Positions 18,579-27,221 are shown, counted from the stretch's first letter. The stretch is 64,000 nucleotides of DNA from Gammaproteobacteria bacterium (GCA_021772985.1 JAJFKX010000014.1:1-64000), one strand, 5' to 3'. Program-made: numbers and translations. Notes: generated by a model from the sequence alone, not told the origin.

Positions 18579-19109
18579 TTGCTGCACGTTTTAAAAATAC
18601 TGGCTGCGGTGATAAGCGGATATATGACACTGACGCTGATCAACATGGGAACTGTATTGTTAATGTTTCCAGCTCCGGGGTTTCGAGAAACAGCATTGGC
18701 ATCAACAACAGTTATGGTCTTAGTTGAAGTGGCTATCATTGCTGTCACCAGCTTTATTATCGGTAAAGGTCTGCTGCGTCTGTTCAAATTTCAAACCCGC
18801 ATACCGTTGTACTTCACGCTCGGCCTGGTCATCTGTGTAACCGGTCTGAATATTTATCTCGGGCAAAGTGTCGAACCACTGTGGTACAAACTGGTATATC
18901 TGGTTGTACTGATACCCGCTGCCTGGTATGGCAACACCATTTGGCCCGCCACCGGTCCACAGGTTATTGCCTGCCCAACCCACAACAGCAGCAAAACTGC
19001 AAAAAATAAACAGACACACGCCATAAATATGGAGCAACAAAGGGCGCTTTGCTCTACTCATACCAACCCAAATCATTATTATTTTGCTGAACAGTCTACC
19101 CGAAAATGA
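18579..19109 (+). CDS. Hypothetical membrane protein, 176 aa from the preferred start
   Basis: The frame is open from a TTG at 18462 that would overlap the LuxR-type gene. I prefer the TTG at 18579 because AGGAGA at 18569-18574 sits 4 nt before it and the hydrophobic region begins there. Four membrane helices follow (LKILAAVISGYMTLTLI; TTVMVLVEVAIIAVTSFII; YFTLGLVICVTGLNIYL; LVYLVVLIPAAWYG), then a hydrophilic tail of about 50 residues. No family was recognised. Placement right after a membrane-bound HTH protein suggests a partner, for example a sensor or sequestering subunit. Confidence 0.55.
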   Translation: MLHVLKILAAVISGYMTLTLINMGTVLLMFPAPGFRETALASTTVMVLVEVAIIAVTSFIIGKGLLRLFKFQTRIPLYFTLGLVICVTGLNIYLGQSVEPLWYKLVYLVVLIPAAWYGNTIWPATGPQVIACPTHNSSKTAKNKQTHAINMEQQRALCSTHTNPNHYYFAEQSTRK

Positions 19110-19405
19110 CCCACTTGGCTTGGTCATGCCATTGGCCGCTTTATACCATCTTCATTTGTATTTTGACCCGGATAATGGCTGTAACACTTTAGTCCACCTG
19201 ATCAACAACTACAGCGCAACACAGGGTATCTAAAGACAGTTTCTTTGCCGCCAACAGACACATCATTGCACTTGCTTTTCCCACCTTGCCTGCGAAACCG
19301 ACAACCAAGACAACACTGTATGAATACAGCATTACCCAATACTTAAACCCCGGCTGCCGCTGCTTGCAGTATGCCGGTTAGCAACACAACTGAAGGAGCA
19401 ACCAG

Positions 19406-19681
19406 ATGCGATCAATACTTGAGAAGGGCATAGAAATGTTAATCAAACAGGCAGCGAAAGATAAGATGTCTGCAGCGGAATATAATAATTTTGTAAATAA
19501 TCTGCGTAGAACGAAAATAACACACGGAGGAGGTCACAGAAGCTTATATGTTCAGATTGCTGATGAAGCAACGAAAATAGCGGATTTTGCCACCGGCGGC
19601 GGTTACAGCGCCGTTTCCGATGAAGTCGAAAAGCTTAAAAATCAGGCTGCCAACCGGATTAAATCCATGCTTGGCTTATGA
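19406..19681 (+). CDS. Small hypothetical protein upstream of a TIR gene, 91 aa
   Basis: AAGGAGCAACC precedes the ATG, a good ribosome-binding site. The peptide is soluble, charged and mostly helical: MRSILEKGIEMLIKQAAKDK, then a Tyr/Asn/Arg-rich turn, a HGGGHRSLYV loop and an amphipathic C-terminal helix (VSDEVEKLKNQAANRIKSML). I do not recognise a family. It ends 85 bp before the TIR-domain start on the same strand, so the two look co-transcribed. The partnership is inference from gene order. Confidence 0.65.
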   Translation: MRSILEKGIEMLIKQAAKDKMSAAEYNNFVNNLRRTKITHGGGHRSLYVQIADEATKIADFATGGGYSAVSDEVEKLKNQAANRIKSMLGL

Positions 19682-19766
19682 CCGGGCAGACAAGCTTAAA
19701 CTTCTTTACTCAACCAATATTTATTGCCTGAGTCCGTCCTGCTATTTACTAAATCAGGAAAATGCT

Positions 19767-20480
19767 ATGGATTATCAATACGATGCCTTTATCACTTACC
19801 GTGGCAGTCATGATTCGGCTGAAGCCGGTGCTTTATACAAAATTCTGCAGCAAAACAAACTCAAAACCGCGATTGACACGCATGAGTTTTCTCCCGCCGA
19901 AACCTTTCTGGATGAAATGGCCAGGTGCGTCCGACAAAGTCGTTATACCATTGCGTTGATATCTGCCGGCTATACCACCAGCCACTACACTCTGGAAGAA
20001 GCCATCATGCAAAAAATCCTGGACACCAGGGAACAGCGCCGCAGGCTGATCGTTGCTTATATTGAAGATGTCCAGGCCCCGCTATGGATGCAAAGCCTGG
20101 TTGGAGTGCGTTTGCATAAGGACAAAGATTCAGACAGTCTTCCGGAGTTGAAGCGGTTGATCCGGGTTTTAAAGCTACGTGGCGAAACTGGCAATGCCGA
20201 GCATATCGAGGCCATTAATGATGAAATTAACTTAAACCTGAAAACCCTGCCACACAAGCTATTAAAGTACGGCATTTACGGAGCAGCAACCTATGGAGCC
20301 TTATCCGCGCTGGCCAACTCATCCAGCGAAGCTGCCGGACTTGTCCAACTTGAGGATGCAACCGGCCTGGACGCGACCGATATCACCGATAGCGCTGCAA
20401 GTCATGTAAACGAAACAGCCACCGGCGTGGTTCGCACTGCTGCCAAGACGCTGAAAAATATAATCGATGATCTCTGGTAG
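19767..20480 (+). CDS. TIR-domain protein with hydrophobic C-terminal region, 237 aa
   Basis: I chose the ATG at 19767, preceded by AGGA, because the protein then starts MDYQYDAFITYRG, the normal box 1 of a TIR domain. Box 2 is FSPAETFLDEMARCVRQSRY and TIALIS, and SHYTLEEAIMQ places Glu77 where TIR NADases carry the catalytic Glu. Residues 1-135 are therefore a complete TIR domain, likely able to cleave or process NAD+. The rest is not a known sensor: a helix-forming segment, then an Ala/Gly-rich apolar stretch (YGIYGAATYGALSALA, about 165-185) and an acidic/Thr-rich tail. TIR proteins act in anti-phage defence or as effectors; which applies here is unknown. Confidence 0.88.
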   Translation: MDYQYDAFITYRGSHDSAEAGALYKILQQNKLKTAIDTHEFSPAETFLDEMARCVRQSRYTIALISAGYTTSHYTLEEAIMQKILDTREQRRRLIVAYIEDVQAPLWMQSLVGVRLHKDKDSDSLPELKRLIRVLKLRGETGNAEHIEAINDEINLNLKTLPHKLLKYGIYGAATYGALSALANSSSEAAGLVQLEDATGLDATDITDSAASHVNETATGVVRTAAKTLKNIIDDLW

Positions 20481-20603
20481 TTTTTCACCGCTCACCAATA
20501 GCTTGCTAAACACTGCTAATTACCGCTTATCATCAACATCAAAACACTTTGACAAACCGACCCACGGTTATCTGAATAATAATTGCCTGTCAGCCCGGCA
20601 TCA

Positions 20604-21461
20604 TTACACAACTGGGAACACACCATTGGCAAAAGACCAGCCTTGATCAGCGTCATAATTGATCGCCCATGTCATTACGCCGCCATATTGCTTGCTCTGC
20701 TTTACATCGCCGGAATTGATATCCTGGACCACATCAGCTGGATTGGATAAACCGGAACCTGCAGTACTGTTTGCCGGCTCACCAACCACTATTTTTGTAG
20801 CGCTGGGTATAATTTTTGCCAGCGGGTCAAAGCTTGCGGTAATAAAGCCAACATCAGTGTCCTGTTTGCCATCAAAAACAGCACCGCCAAATTGATTATA
20901 TTCCTGCACCAGGATGGCATCGAATTTAGCCTTAATTAAAAAATCCGTGGTGAAAATATTGGTCGGTGCAAGCGCCGCCGGCCCGCCGTAACCTCCGGCA
21001 ATTTGTGGTGCAGCAGTCAGCAGGATACTGCTGTCTTTATTGCGTAATTCGTTGATATAGCTTTCCAGATACGCGCTATCAACCGTTATGCTTTCAAGAT
21101 CCAGATCAACACCATCAAAACCGTACTTTTGAATTAGTGCAGCGGTGTTGTCCGCTGCCTGGGTTACATTTGATCCAGGTGAAAAAGTATTATTTTGACC
21201 GCCAAAAGAAAGTAATGCCAAGCCATTGTTAGCATGTATGTTCTGTATTTGTGTGCTTAAATCAGCCTCGCTAATGCCGTCGGGCAGTGTGACATTATTT
21301 GAAGAATCAATAGCCCCAAATGCATATACGAATACATTGTAATGGTTCTTAATGGCATCCGAGATCATACCGTCAGTTACATTTGAGGGCGGCGGAGTGT
21401 AGCTGTACGCCATTACGTAACCTACCAGTGCCCTGTCCGGCCATTTCGAAGATTGTTGCAT
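20604..21461 (-). CDS. GH18-family glycosidase (chitinase-like) without signal peptide
   Basis: The ATG at 21461 is preferred over one 12 bp upstream because GGAGG lies 5 nt before it. The protein is 285 aa, a single TIM barrel. FDGVDLDLE, near residue 120, is the full DxxDxDxE catalytic motif of glycoside hydrolase family 18, with its Glu as acid/base. SFGGQNN is the SxGG strand and GGVMTWAINYD the last barrel strand. GH18 enzymes hydrolyse chitin or related N-acetylglucosamine polymers through substrate assistance. No export signal, chitin-binding domain or membrane segment is visible, which is unusual for a polymer-degrading enzyme; release by lysis or another secretion route is possible. 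Confidence 0.9.
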   Translation of the reverse strand: MQQSSKWPDRALVGYVMAYSYTPPPSNVTDGMISDAIKNHYNVFVYAFGAIDSSNNVTLPDGISEADLSTQIQNIHANNGLALLSFGGQNNTFSPGSNVTQAADNTAALIQKYGFDGVDLDLESITVDSAYLESYINELRNKDSSILLTAAPQIAGGYGGPAALAPTNIFTTDFLIKAKFDAILVQEYNQFGGAVFDGKQDTDVGFITASFDPLAKIIPSATKIVVGEPANSTAGSGLSNPADVVQDINSGDVKQSKQYGGVMTWAINYDADQGWSFANGVFPVV

Positions 21462-21579
21462 AAATGCCTCCATGCTATATGTGTTAATCGACCAATACCG
21501 TACCAGCCTTTGCTCTACCTATGTAATTTCAATATCCTGACTATAACAACCAGAGCTGTTACTGAAAAATTTGAATCGC

Positions 21580-22128
21580 TTACTCATTCAGCAGCAATAC
21601 ATTCAATTGCTCAAAATGCAAACGCCGCTGCTTTGCATCCACACGCTGACGCGACAGTTGATCGCCTAACTGGAAATAGTAAAGAACATGCGCACGAAAA
21701 CGTGCCTCACTTTCCGGGTAACCCGTTTCCGTGAATTGTGATTCCAGAAATTCAAGCCGCATTCGGTCCAGTTTCTGAACTGCTTCAGCGGCGCGGCCCT
21801 CCTGATAAGCCCATAATCTCATGGCCACATCGTGCCGGGCATTTTTGGAATGAATGTGTTTTAAAGTTTCCTGAATCCGGCCTCGCGCATTGCCTTTTAT
21901 CGCTTTAAGCCGGGCGAGATAGCCTTCCTGTGTTTGCTGCCAATATGTGATCATGGCGCACAAGAAATCATCCAGGTTTTTGAAGTGCCAATAGAAGCTT
22001 CCGCGGGTGATATTTAAACTTTTGGCAATGCTATCGGCCTTCACGCCTCTGACCCCTTGCTCATACAAAGCCGCCATTCCGGCATCCACCCAATCCTGAC
22101 GGGATAAATCTGATACTGGCTTTTCCAT
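21580..22128 (-). CDS. TetR-family transcriptional repressor
   Basis: I start the gene at the ATG at 22128 (MEKPVSDLSRQDW), 18 bp inside the longest frame, because the upstream codons lie in a 14-bp palindrome at 22127-22140 that looks like the operator. The N-terminal HTH is DWVDAGMAALYEQGVRGVKADSIAKSLNITRGSFYWHFKNLDDFLCAMI. The C-terminal helices form the ligand and dimer domain and carry no recognisable ligand signature. It is divergent to a small membrane protein gene and probably represses both that gene and itself. The inducer is unknown. Confidence 0.88.
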   Translation of the reverse strand: MEKPVSDLSRQDWVDAGMAALYEQGVRGVKADSIAKSLNITRGSFYWHFKNLDDFLCAMITYWQQTQEGYLARLKAIKGNARGRIQETLKHIHSKNARHDVAMRLWAYQEGRAAEAVQKLDRMRLEFLESQFTETGYPESEARFRAHVLYYFQLGDQLSRQRVDAKQRRLHFEQLNVLLLNE

Positions 22129-22140
22129 ACAGTACTGTAT
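22127..22140. promoter_or_regulatory. TetR operator O1
   Basis: ATACAGTACTGTAT is a perfect 14-bp palindrome immediately upstream of, and touching, the repressor start. A near copy lies at 22175-22190. Binding is inferred from symmetry and position. Confidence 0.65.
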
Positions 22141-22174
22141 TGACATTTGTGCAAACTGCTTCTATATTAACATC

Positions 22175-22190
22175 CATACAGTAGTGTATG
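22175..22190. promoter_or_regulatory. TetR operator O2
   Basis: CATACAGTAGTGTATG, a 16-bp palindrome with a single central asymmetry, shares the ATACAGTA core with O1. It lies 20 bp before the ATG of the divergent membrane gene, where it would block that promoter. Confidence 0.65.
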
Positions 22191-22209
22191 TTAATCGAGG
22201 ATACAGATA

Positions 22210-22752
22210 ATGGATTTTACGCAATTCAATTGGTTGCTGGTCGGTTTTCCGGTGATGGCTATTACCCTGGGTGTATTTGTCTTTTTCGCTTTGAAACGGC
22301 AGTGGACCTGGGGAGCGCTGCTGATAGGTCTTGCGCACCTTCCATTTGCATTTATGCACTGTGTTGCCCCATTTCGGGGTTTACTCGATCCCAATTATGT
22401 GGGCTACAACTCGGGTCTGATCCGCGCCAGCAACAACCTGGATGTGTTTGTATTTGCAGGTATTATGCTGGTCGGCGCTACTACCTGTGCGGTCATAGCC
22501 GTGCAGAATCGTACCGGTTTGCGAAATGCCTTTGTACTGATGTTTGATTTTATGGTGCTGTTGTTATTCGCAACTCCGATTTTCAACAGATTCCTTACCG
22601 GAGACTTCTCTGGTGTGCGGGTAGAGTTTGGCGAATATCTTCAGTTTGGAGGTACGGGAGCATTTTTATTTGAATTCGGTTTGATTGCCGTCCCATTTAC
22701 GGCTGGTTTAATCTGGGCCTGGAGGAAGTTGACTAACGAGGTGATTAATTAG
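22210..22752 (+). CDS. Hypothetical membrane protein controlled by the divergent TetR
   Basis: The 180-aa protein has about five membrane helices (WLLVGFPVMAITLGVFVFFAL; GALLIGLAHLPFAFMHCV; VFVFAGIMLVGATTCAVIAV; AFVLMFDFMVLLLFATPIF; FEFGLIAVPFTAGLIWAW). No family was recognised and no conserved charged pair marks it as a transporter. The operator at 22175 and the divergent arrangement suggest it is the main target of the TetR repressor, so its job is probably a response to the same ligand. Confidence 0.75.
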   Translation: MDFTQFNWLLVGFPVMAITLGVFVFFALKRQWTWGALLIGLAHLPFAFMHCVAPFRGLLDPNYVGYNSGLIRASNNLDVFVFAGIMLVGATTCAVIAVQNRTGLRNAFVLMFDFMVLLLFATPIFNRFLTGDFSGVRVEFGEYLQFGGTGAFLFEFGLIAVPFTAGLIWAWRKLTNEVIN

Positions 22753-22843
22753 CCAGGCGAAAACCAGAGGTTTTCAACATGTGAGCATGCAGCTTGAAGT
22801 AAATCAAGCATCTGTTGGTTAAGAGCATGAATATCTCTATCTA

Positions 22844-23827
22844 TTAATCTACTGGATAAGGCCCATCAATGAAGGTTTTTTCGTGATATCCCTTAACACC
22901 TATTTGTCTTGTCAATGGACTACGGTAATCCTGACCTTCGCTCAAACGATTTATTGCTGAATTAAAATCATATTCCGGCGCCCAGGCTAATTTCTTGCGG
23001 GCTCTCTGGTTATCGTAAACGCGCCCAATTGACGGAAACATTGCCCATCCGCGGCGATTGTACTCCTGCACGTAACCGGGTACGTAACGGGCCAACACCG
23101 AACACGCATCCGTTCCGAGTTCAGCTGCGTCAGCTGGTTGAAAAGGCGTGGTTGCACTGATGATAAAACGGTCAAAACCAATCTGCCGGGCCTTGGCAAT
23201 CGCCAGTTGATGAGCTTTGACAATGTCCTGTACATCGACGCGGCGAAACAACAGCTCATTCACTTTTAAATTGCGGTCGGAATAGGATTCGTGTTTCTCT
23301 GGGTCGTCATCTTGTTCCGGGAAGAAGCGAGAGGTGCGCAATATGATGCATGGAAGTTGCTGGTTTCGATTGAACAGCTGGCACAGGTCTTCAGCAGCAG
23401 CTTTGGTCACGCCGTAAATATTCTTGGGTTTTGGCTGAAGTTCTTCAGTGACCCAGACAGCAGGATCACCAACTGCTGGTTGCATTGCATCACCAAATAC
23501 ACTGGTGGTACTGGTATATACGAATGCTTTGACATTGGCTCTGATAGCCTCTTCAAGTAAATTCAGGGTGCCGGTTATATTTGTATCAATGAAATCTTGC
23601 CGTGAATGCGTCGCCACATGTGGCTTGTGCAGCGTGGCAGTATGTATGATCGCATCAACACCCACCATACTGTTTCGAACAAAATCCCGCTCTGTGATCG
23701 AACCAACATTATCGGTGTAATCCGAAACCTTGATATCGATACCTACAGGTTGGTCTCCATTCGACAATAGCGAGCGGGCCAAGGCTTCGCCTAAATGACC
23801 GGCACTACCGGTGATAAGCACTTTCAT
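22844..23827 (-). CDS. NAD(P)-dependent epimerase/dehydratase (extended SDR)
   Basis: The 327-aa protein begins MKVLITGSAGHLGEALARSL, the GxxGxxG dinucleotide-binding loop. Further landmarks are the extended-SDR TATLHKPHVATHSRQ segment, the catalytic YGVTK (Tyr and Lys of YxxxK) and PCIILRTSRFFPE. These enzymes change sugar nucleotides or similar alcohols. The substrate is not evident; RVDVQDIVKAHQLAI is a conserved extended-SDR stretch. No sugar-pathway neighbours are present. It appears monocistronic, convergent with the small membrane gene. Confidence 0.88.
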   Translation of the reverse strand: MKVLITGSAGHLGEALARSLLSNGDQPVGIDIKVSDYTDNVGSITERDFVRNSMVGVDAIIHTATLHKPHVATHSRQDFIDTNITGTLNLLEEAIRANVKAFVYTSTTSVFGDAMQPAVGDPAVWVTEELQPKPKNIYGVTKAAAEDLCQLFNRNQQLPCIILRTSRFFPEQDDDPEKHESYSDRNLKVNELLFRRVDVQDIVKAHQLAIAKARQIGFDRFIISATTPFQPADAAELGTDACSVLARYVPGYVQEYNRRGWAMFPSIGRVYDNQRARKKLAWAPEYDFNSAINRLSEGQDYRSPLTRQIGVKGYHEKTFIDGPYPVD

Positions 23828-23945
23828 GGTTTCATTTTACCAACAATCATACTAAAACAGCCAAGCCTGCCACCCAATTGTAGGCTAAATTATTGCAGGT
23901 TTTATTTAAGCCAGGGTGTCTTTTCCCTTTTCCCAACCCAGCATA

Positions 23946-25031
23946 CTATCGCCAACCCCTGGAGTTTGCTTGTCGTTTGAGTTCTATAAAAGCTTTTTTG
24001 TCTTGCCCGTTATGAGTCCGAAGACCTAAAGTGCTTAAAAAAGATAAAAACGCAGGGTCAGACAACCCATAATATTCTCTAAAGCCATCAATTGCTGATT
24101 TTGGCTGGTCATGCAACCAGGTAAACTCCAAGAACCTGATGTGCTCGGCATGCTGATCCCAAGCATTGAAAGCATGTTTGATAAAAGCCGCCTGCTGCTC
24201 TTCAGAACTCAAGTTTCCAGCGCCTGAAGGATATCCAATTTCCATAAAATATATGGGCTTGTCAGGATAGACAGAGGCGATTGTGTCGAAATCCCGATAG
24301 ACTACTTCAGGTTTTTGCATGGTGAAATCCGCTTTGAGCGGGTAATAGGTAACCATGACAACATCAGCTGCTTCATTCAGAATCCGAAACCTGTTTTTAT
24401 ACTCTGTCGTCATGCCGAAAAACATACCTTTAACGCCAATCTTCATTCCTGCTCTTTTCTGGCGGGCGTAGTTGGCAACCTGGTTGAAAAAACGAGTGTA
24501 TTGCGCCCAGTCTTGTTTGCTGTGTAATACCCCGTCAATTTCGTTACCAATAGCAAGCGTGATTACTTCCAGGTTGGGGATTTGAGCAAGCACATAATCA
24601 AGGGCTCTTTTATATCGCCTGATGGTTTCTGGATCGTCGTAAGGTTTATCAGTCAGGTCTGATGGTAGTCGCTTGTTATTGGTATCAATTGGATTGAGTT
24701 CCAACGCCAGCTTTATATTGATTGCAGGGTAATAAATATTAGCAATAGCCAAATAGTTTGGCTGCATCGAAAACTTACCAGGCTCTTTCTGAATCTGATC
24801 CCATTGTACCGGAATGCTTAAAGTTGTCATGCCGGTTTTTTGGGCCTGCGCTATGGCATTGTCGTAATTTCCGTCAGCAGCCTCATTAACCGCTAAAGCC
24901 AGAATACGATCTCCTTTGTTTAGCGGCTCATCATCAACTGCGAAGGTGGAATTACACCAGCAGAGACAATAGCCACCAACAATGATCATTGCGGCAACAC
25001 CAGCGCTGTATAAATTTGAAACCTTCACCAT
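23946..25031 (-). CDS. Secreted TIM-barrel glycosidase-like protein (GH clan A)
   Basis: The 361-aa protein has a signal sequence (AAMIIVGGYCLCWCNSTFA), then a barrel with LSIPVQWDQIQ (strand 3), LALELNPID (strand 4), VITLAIGNEIDG near residue 160 (Glu as acid/base after Asn, as in clan A) and PIYFMEIGYPSGAG near 265 (Glu nucleophile). This supports a retaining glycoside hydrolase of clan A, possibly GH53- or GH17-like. The exact family and substrate are not settled. A short distance separates it from the ECF operon on the same strand. Confidence 0.75.
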   Translation of the reverse strand: MVKVSNLYSAGVAAMIIVGGYCLCWCNSTFAVDDEPLNKGDRILALAVNEAADGNYDNAIAQAQKTGMTTLSIPVQWDQIQKEPGKFSMQPNYLAIANIYYPAINIKLALELNPIDTNNKRLPSDLTDKPYDDPETIRRYKRALDYVLAQIPNLEVITLAIGNEIDGVLHSKQDWAQYTRFFNQVANYARQKRAGMKIGVKGMFFGMTTEYKNRFRILNEAADVVMVTYYPLKADFTMQKPEVVYRDFDTIASVYPDKPIYFMEIGYPSGAGNLSSEEQQAAFIKHAFNAWDQHAEHIRFLEFTWLHDQPKSAIDGFREYYGLSDPAFLSFLSTLGLRTHNGQDKKAFIELKRQANSRGWR

Positions 25032-25152
25032 TTGATTTCCGACTTGACAGTTAAAAAATCAATCAATTTTATAATGTACTATTTAGATAGCAAAACCTGT
25101 TTTACATTATATAAACTAAAACTATCGATAGCGTGAATGAGTAACCCGGCCA

Positions 25153-25527
25153 CTAGTGTTTGGAATAAAATCCAGGAAACCATATCCAGCTAATGATGCA
25201 GACAGAAATGATGATGCCGGCGCTGATCAAAACCTGATTAATTATACTGGATAAATTCATATCATAAATGACACTCGCTGATGATTTAGCAACGGTCGGC
25301 TGTGTGCCGAGTTGAGCATCAATCCAAACCATGACTTCTATCACAAAGGGAGTGATAATAAGCATAGCCAATAGCATTACTATAATAATAAACAGCTTAA
25401 CTATGGCTGAACGTTTTTGACTGCGCATTAACTTGTCGTGGCAATCCGATATAAATTCATCAATGCATACCGGTTGCTCACTTTCTCTAAAAAGCGCTGC
25501 TAATTTGTCATCAATGTCATCACGCAT
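25153..25527 (-). CDS. Probable anti-sigma-like membrane protein after the ECF sigma gene
   Basis: I use the ATG at 25527, 4 bp beyond the sigma stop, rather than the longer frame that overlaps it. The 124-aa product has a cytoplasmic N-terminus with CIDEFISDCHDKLMRSQKR, a first helix (IVKLFIIIVMLLAMLIITPFVIEVMVWI) and a second (INQVLISAGIIISVCIISWIWF). It lacks a full zinc anti-sigma motif (HxxxCxxC), so I call it anti-sigma-like from position and topology only. It may hold the sigma factor at the membrane. Confidence 0.65.
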   Translation of the reverse strand: MRDDIDDKLAALFRESEQPVCIDEFISDCHDKLMRSQKRSAIVKLFIIIVMLLAMLIITPFVIEVMVWIDAQLGTQPTVAKSSASVIYDMNLSSIINQVLISAGIIISVCIISWIWFPGFYSKH

Positions 25528-25531
25528 ATTG

Positions 25532-26080
25532 TTACCTGTAATCCAATAGCCATTCACGCAAGCGTATCGATCCACGTTGGATGTGGGACTTTACTGTACC
25601 CAGCGGCAACCCTGTTACCCGGGTAATCTCGCGGTGACTCATACCCTCGTGATATGCCAGTACGATGCATAGCCGCATCAGATTGGGTAATTTCATCAAA
25701 GCCCTATTCAAATCAATGACATGACCATGCTTGGTTTCTGTTGCTGAGGCTTGTTGCAATGGCTGATCAAACTCTGAAAGCAACGGTTGTTTGCGGGCTT
25801 GCTGCAGCCAAACATTGATACTGATCTTTTTTAACCATGCGCCATAAGCTTTACAGGTTTTCAACTTGTGTATGGATCGCCAGGCCTGCAGAAAAACCTG
25901 TTGCGCCAGGTCATCCGCCAACACCCGATCAGCACACAGTCGGATCAGGAAATGGCGCACCAGTGCCTGCCTGCGGCGCACCAATTCCTCAAACGCCATA
26001 AGATCACCGTTGATAGCCATCGCAACAATTACCTGTTCTGCCGTCTGTCTTAATTTGACAGTCGGCAGTTGTTTAGTCAC
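25532..26080 (-). CDS. ECF-type RNA polymerase sigma factor
   Basis: The 182-aa protein contains sigma region 2 (LVRHFLIRLCADRVLADDLAQQVFLQAWRSI, about residues 40-70) and region 4 (LPNLMRLCIVLAYHEGMSHREITRVTGLPLGTVKSHIQRGSIRLREWL, about 130-178), with no region 1 or 3, as in extracytoplasmic-function sigma factors. It directs RNA polymerase to a small regulon when released from its partner. The DUF6249 gene lies 11 bp upstream and the anti-sigma-like gene 4 bp downstream, so the three form one operon. Confidence 0.92.
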   Translation of the reverse strand: MTKQLPTVKLRQTAEQVIVAMAINGDLMAFEELVRRRQALVRHFLIRLCADRVLADDLAQQVFLQAWRSIHKLKTCKAYGAWLKKISINVWLQQARKQPLLSEFDQPLQQASATETKHGHVIDLNRALMKLPNLMRLCIVLAYHEGMSHREITRVTGLPLGTVKSHIQRGSIRLREWLLDYR

Positions 26081-26091
26081 CGCCTTGTGCT

Positions 26092-26487
26092 CTAGTCAAC
26101 TATAGTTTTGTTATTGTTGCTTCGCTGAACCAACAGTGAAGCCAATAGAAATCCGAAAGCCAAACAAACCACCAAGCAAGCGGTCGCCAATAAACCAGCC
26201 CGTGCTGCAGGGTCAACCTGTCCATAAACAAGCGACATTGAAAAGAACCCAATTCCCAGAAATAAAGCGACTATGCCAATGACTTTAAGCACCGTATCCA
26301 AAGATACTTGCAGCATTGAGGACCTCCCATCATGAAGCACATCATCAATCAGTTTGCTATCCATGACATCACCTTTTTCAATCATCAATCGCAAGGTTTC
26401 ATGTTTACTTTGCCGCCGGTGTATCGAAGCCCAAATTGAAGCACCTGCTACCACGGCTAAAAATAACCAAAATCCTAATATGTTCAT
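26092..26487 (-). CDS. DUF6249-type membrane protein in the ECF operon
   Basis: The 131-aa protein has one N-terminal membrane helix (GFWLFLAVVAGASIWASI), a soluble stretch with HETLRLMIEKGDVMDSKLIDDVL and two further helices (KVIGIVALFLGIGFFSMSLVY; AGLLATACLVVCLAFGFLLASLL). This topology and the MIEKG block fit DUF6249, which often accompanies ECF sigma genes. The gene starts the sigma operon. The function is unknown; a sensing or regulatory part of the switch is plausible. Confidence 0.75.
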   Translation of the reverse strand: MNILGFWLFLAVVAGASIWASIHRRQSKHETLRLMIEKGDVMDSKLIDDVLHDGRSSMLQVSLDTVLKVIGIVALFLGIGFFSMSLVYGQVDPAARAGLLATACLVVCLAFGFLLASLLVQRSNNNKTIVD

Positions 26488-26576
26488 TTATTTACCTTTA
26501 TTGAATTTGCTGTGTTACACGCTTGTAGACTGAATCCACCAGTGAATCAGGTTACTTTTTACACGTTGACGCTGGG

Positions 26577-27107
26577 TTATTCCTGGTGATCGTAACTTAA
26601 CACCTGAGAAAGCACCCACCCTTCGCCATTAAACAACCATAAGTGGGTAAATTTAGCCGATATATTTTCTGCTGGGCCAGCTGATACATCTGTATAAAAC
26701 TCGTGTTGACCCGTTTGAACAGCACCATACAATTCACCCCGGTCATATAAAGGGTACACAGCTAATGTATCCGGAACCAACCGCCTGAGAATTTTTACCG
26801 GCGCTCCACAAATACCTTGATTTATGCTGTCAATTAAAGAAGCTTTCGACTCTGTAATACCATCTCGATCATGATAAAACACAATATCTTCGCTGATTAA
26901 ATGCGACATCTTTTCAATAGCACAAGCGTTAATTCCAACCGTGAACAGCTGCTCGTCTTTTGCTTTAAGCATTGTAAACAGCTCGTCATTTTCAACAGCG
27001 CTTATCTGGCTACCAGCTGTTATTACAACGACACAAAGCATTACCATAGCCTTGCCGCAGATATCCTTCATTACAATTGGTGACGTATTCAGAAATTTCA
27101 TATCCAA
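26577..27107 (-). CDS. Exported NTF2-like (DUF4440/SnoaL-type) protein
   Basis: The protein is 176 aa from the ATG at 27107; an internal Met at 27071 starts directly at the signal peptide (MVMLCVVVITAGSQISA). The mature part has an initial helix (ELFTMLKAKDEQLFTVGINACAIEKMSHLISEDIVFYHD), then strands ending KFTHLWLFNGEGWVLSQVLSYDH, the NTF2-like cone fold. No catalytic residues can be assigned. It lies 90 bp upstream of the ECF operon on the same strand and may be a target or leading gene. Confidence 0.75.
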   Translation of the reverse strand: MDMKFLNTSPIVMKDICGKAMVMLCVVVITAGSQISAVENDELFTMLKAKDEQLFTVGINACAIEKMSHLISEDIVFYHDRDGITESKASLIDSINQGICGAPVKILRRLVPDTLAVYPLYDRGELYGAVQTGQHEFYTDVSAGPAENISAKFTHLWLFNGEGWVLSQVLSYDHQE

Positions 27108-27221
27108 TCTATTGCCTCTATGTTTTGAAAATCCAGGCTGCTATTTAGTCAAAAGTATGCCAATAGAGCCCTTGTTAATAGAGATGCACGTAAACCTCAG
27201 ATTGGATGCAGTGATTTTATC

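Noticed and set aside
18720-19127. Minus-strand frame of 135 codons
   Set aside because: It is opposite to a membrane protein frame with better helices and a ribosome site; no promoter or start signal supports it.
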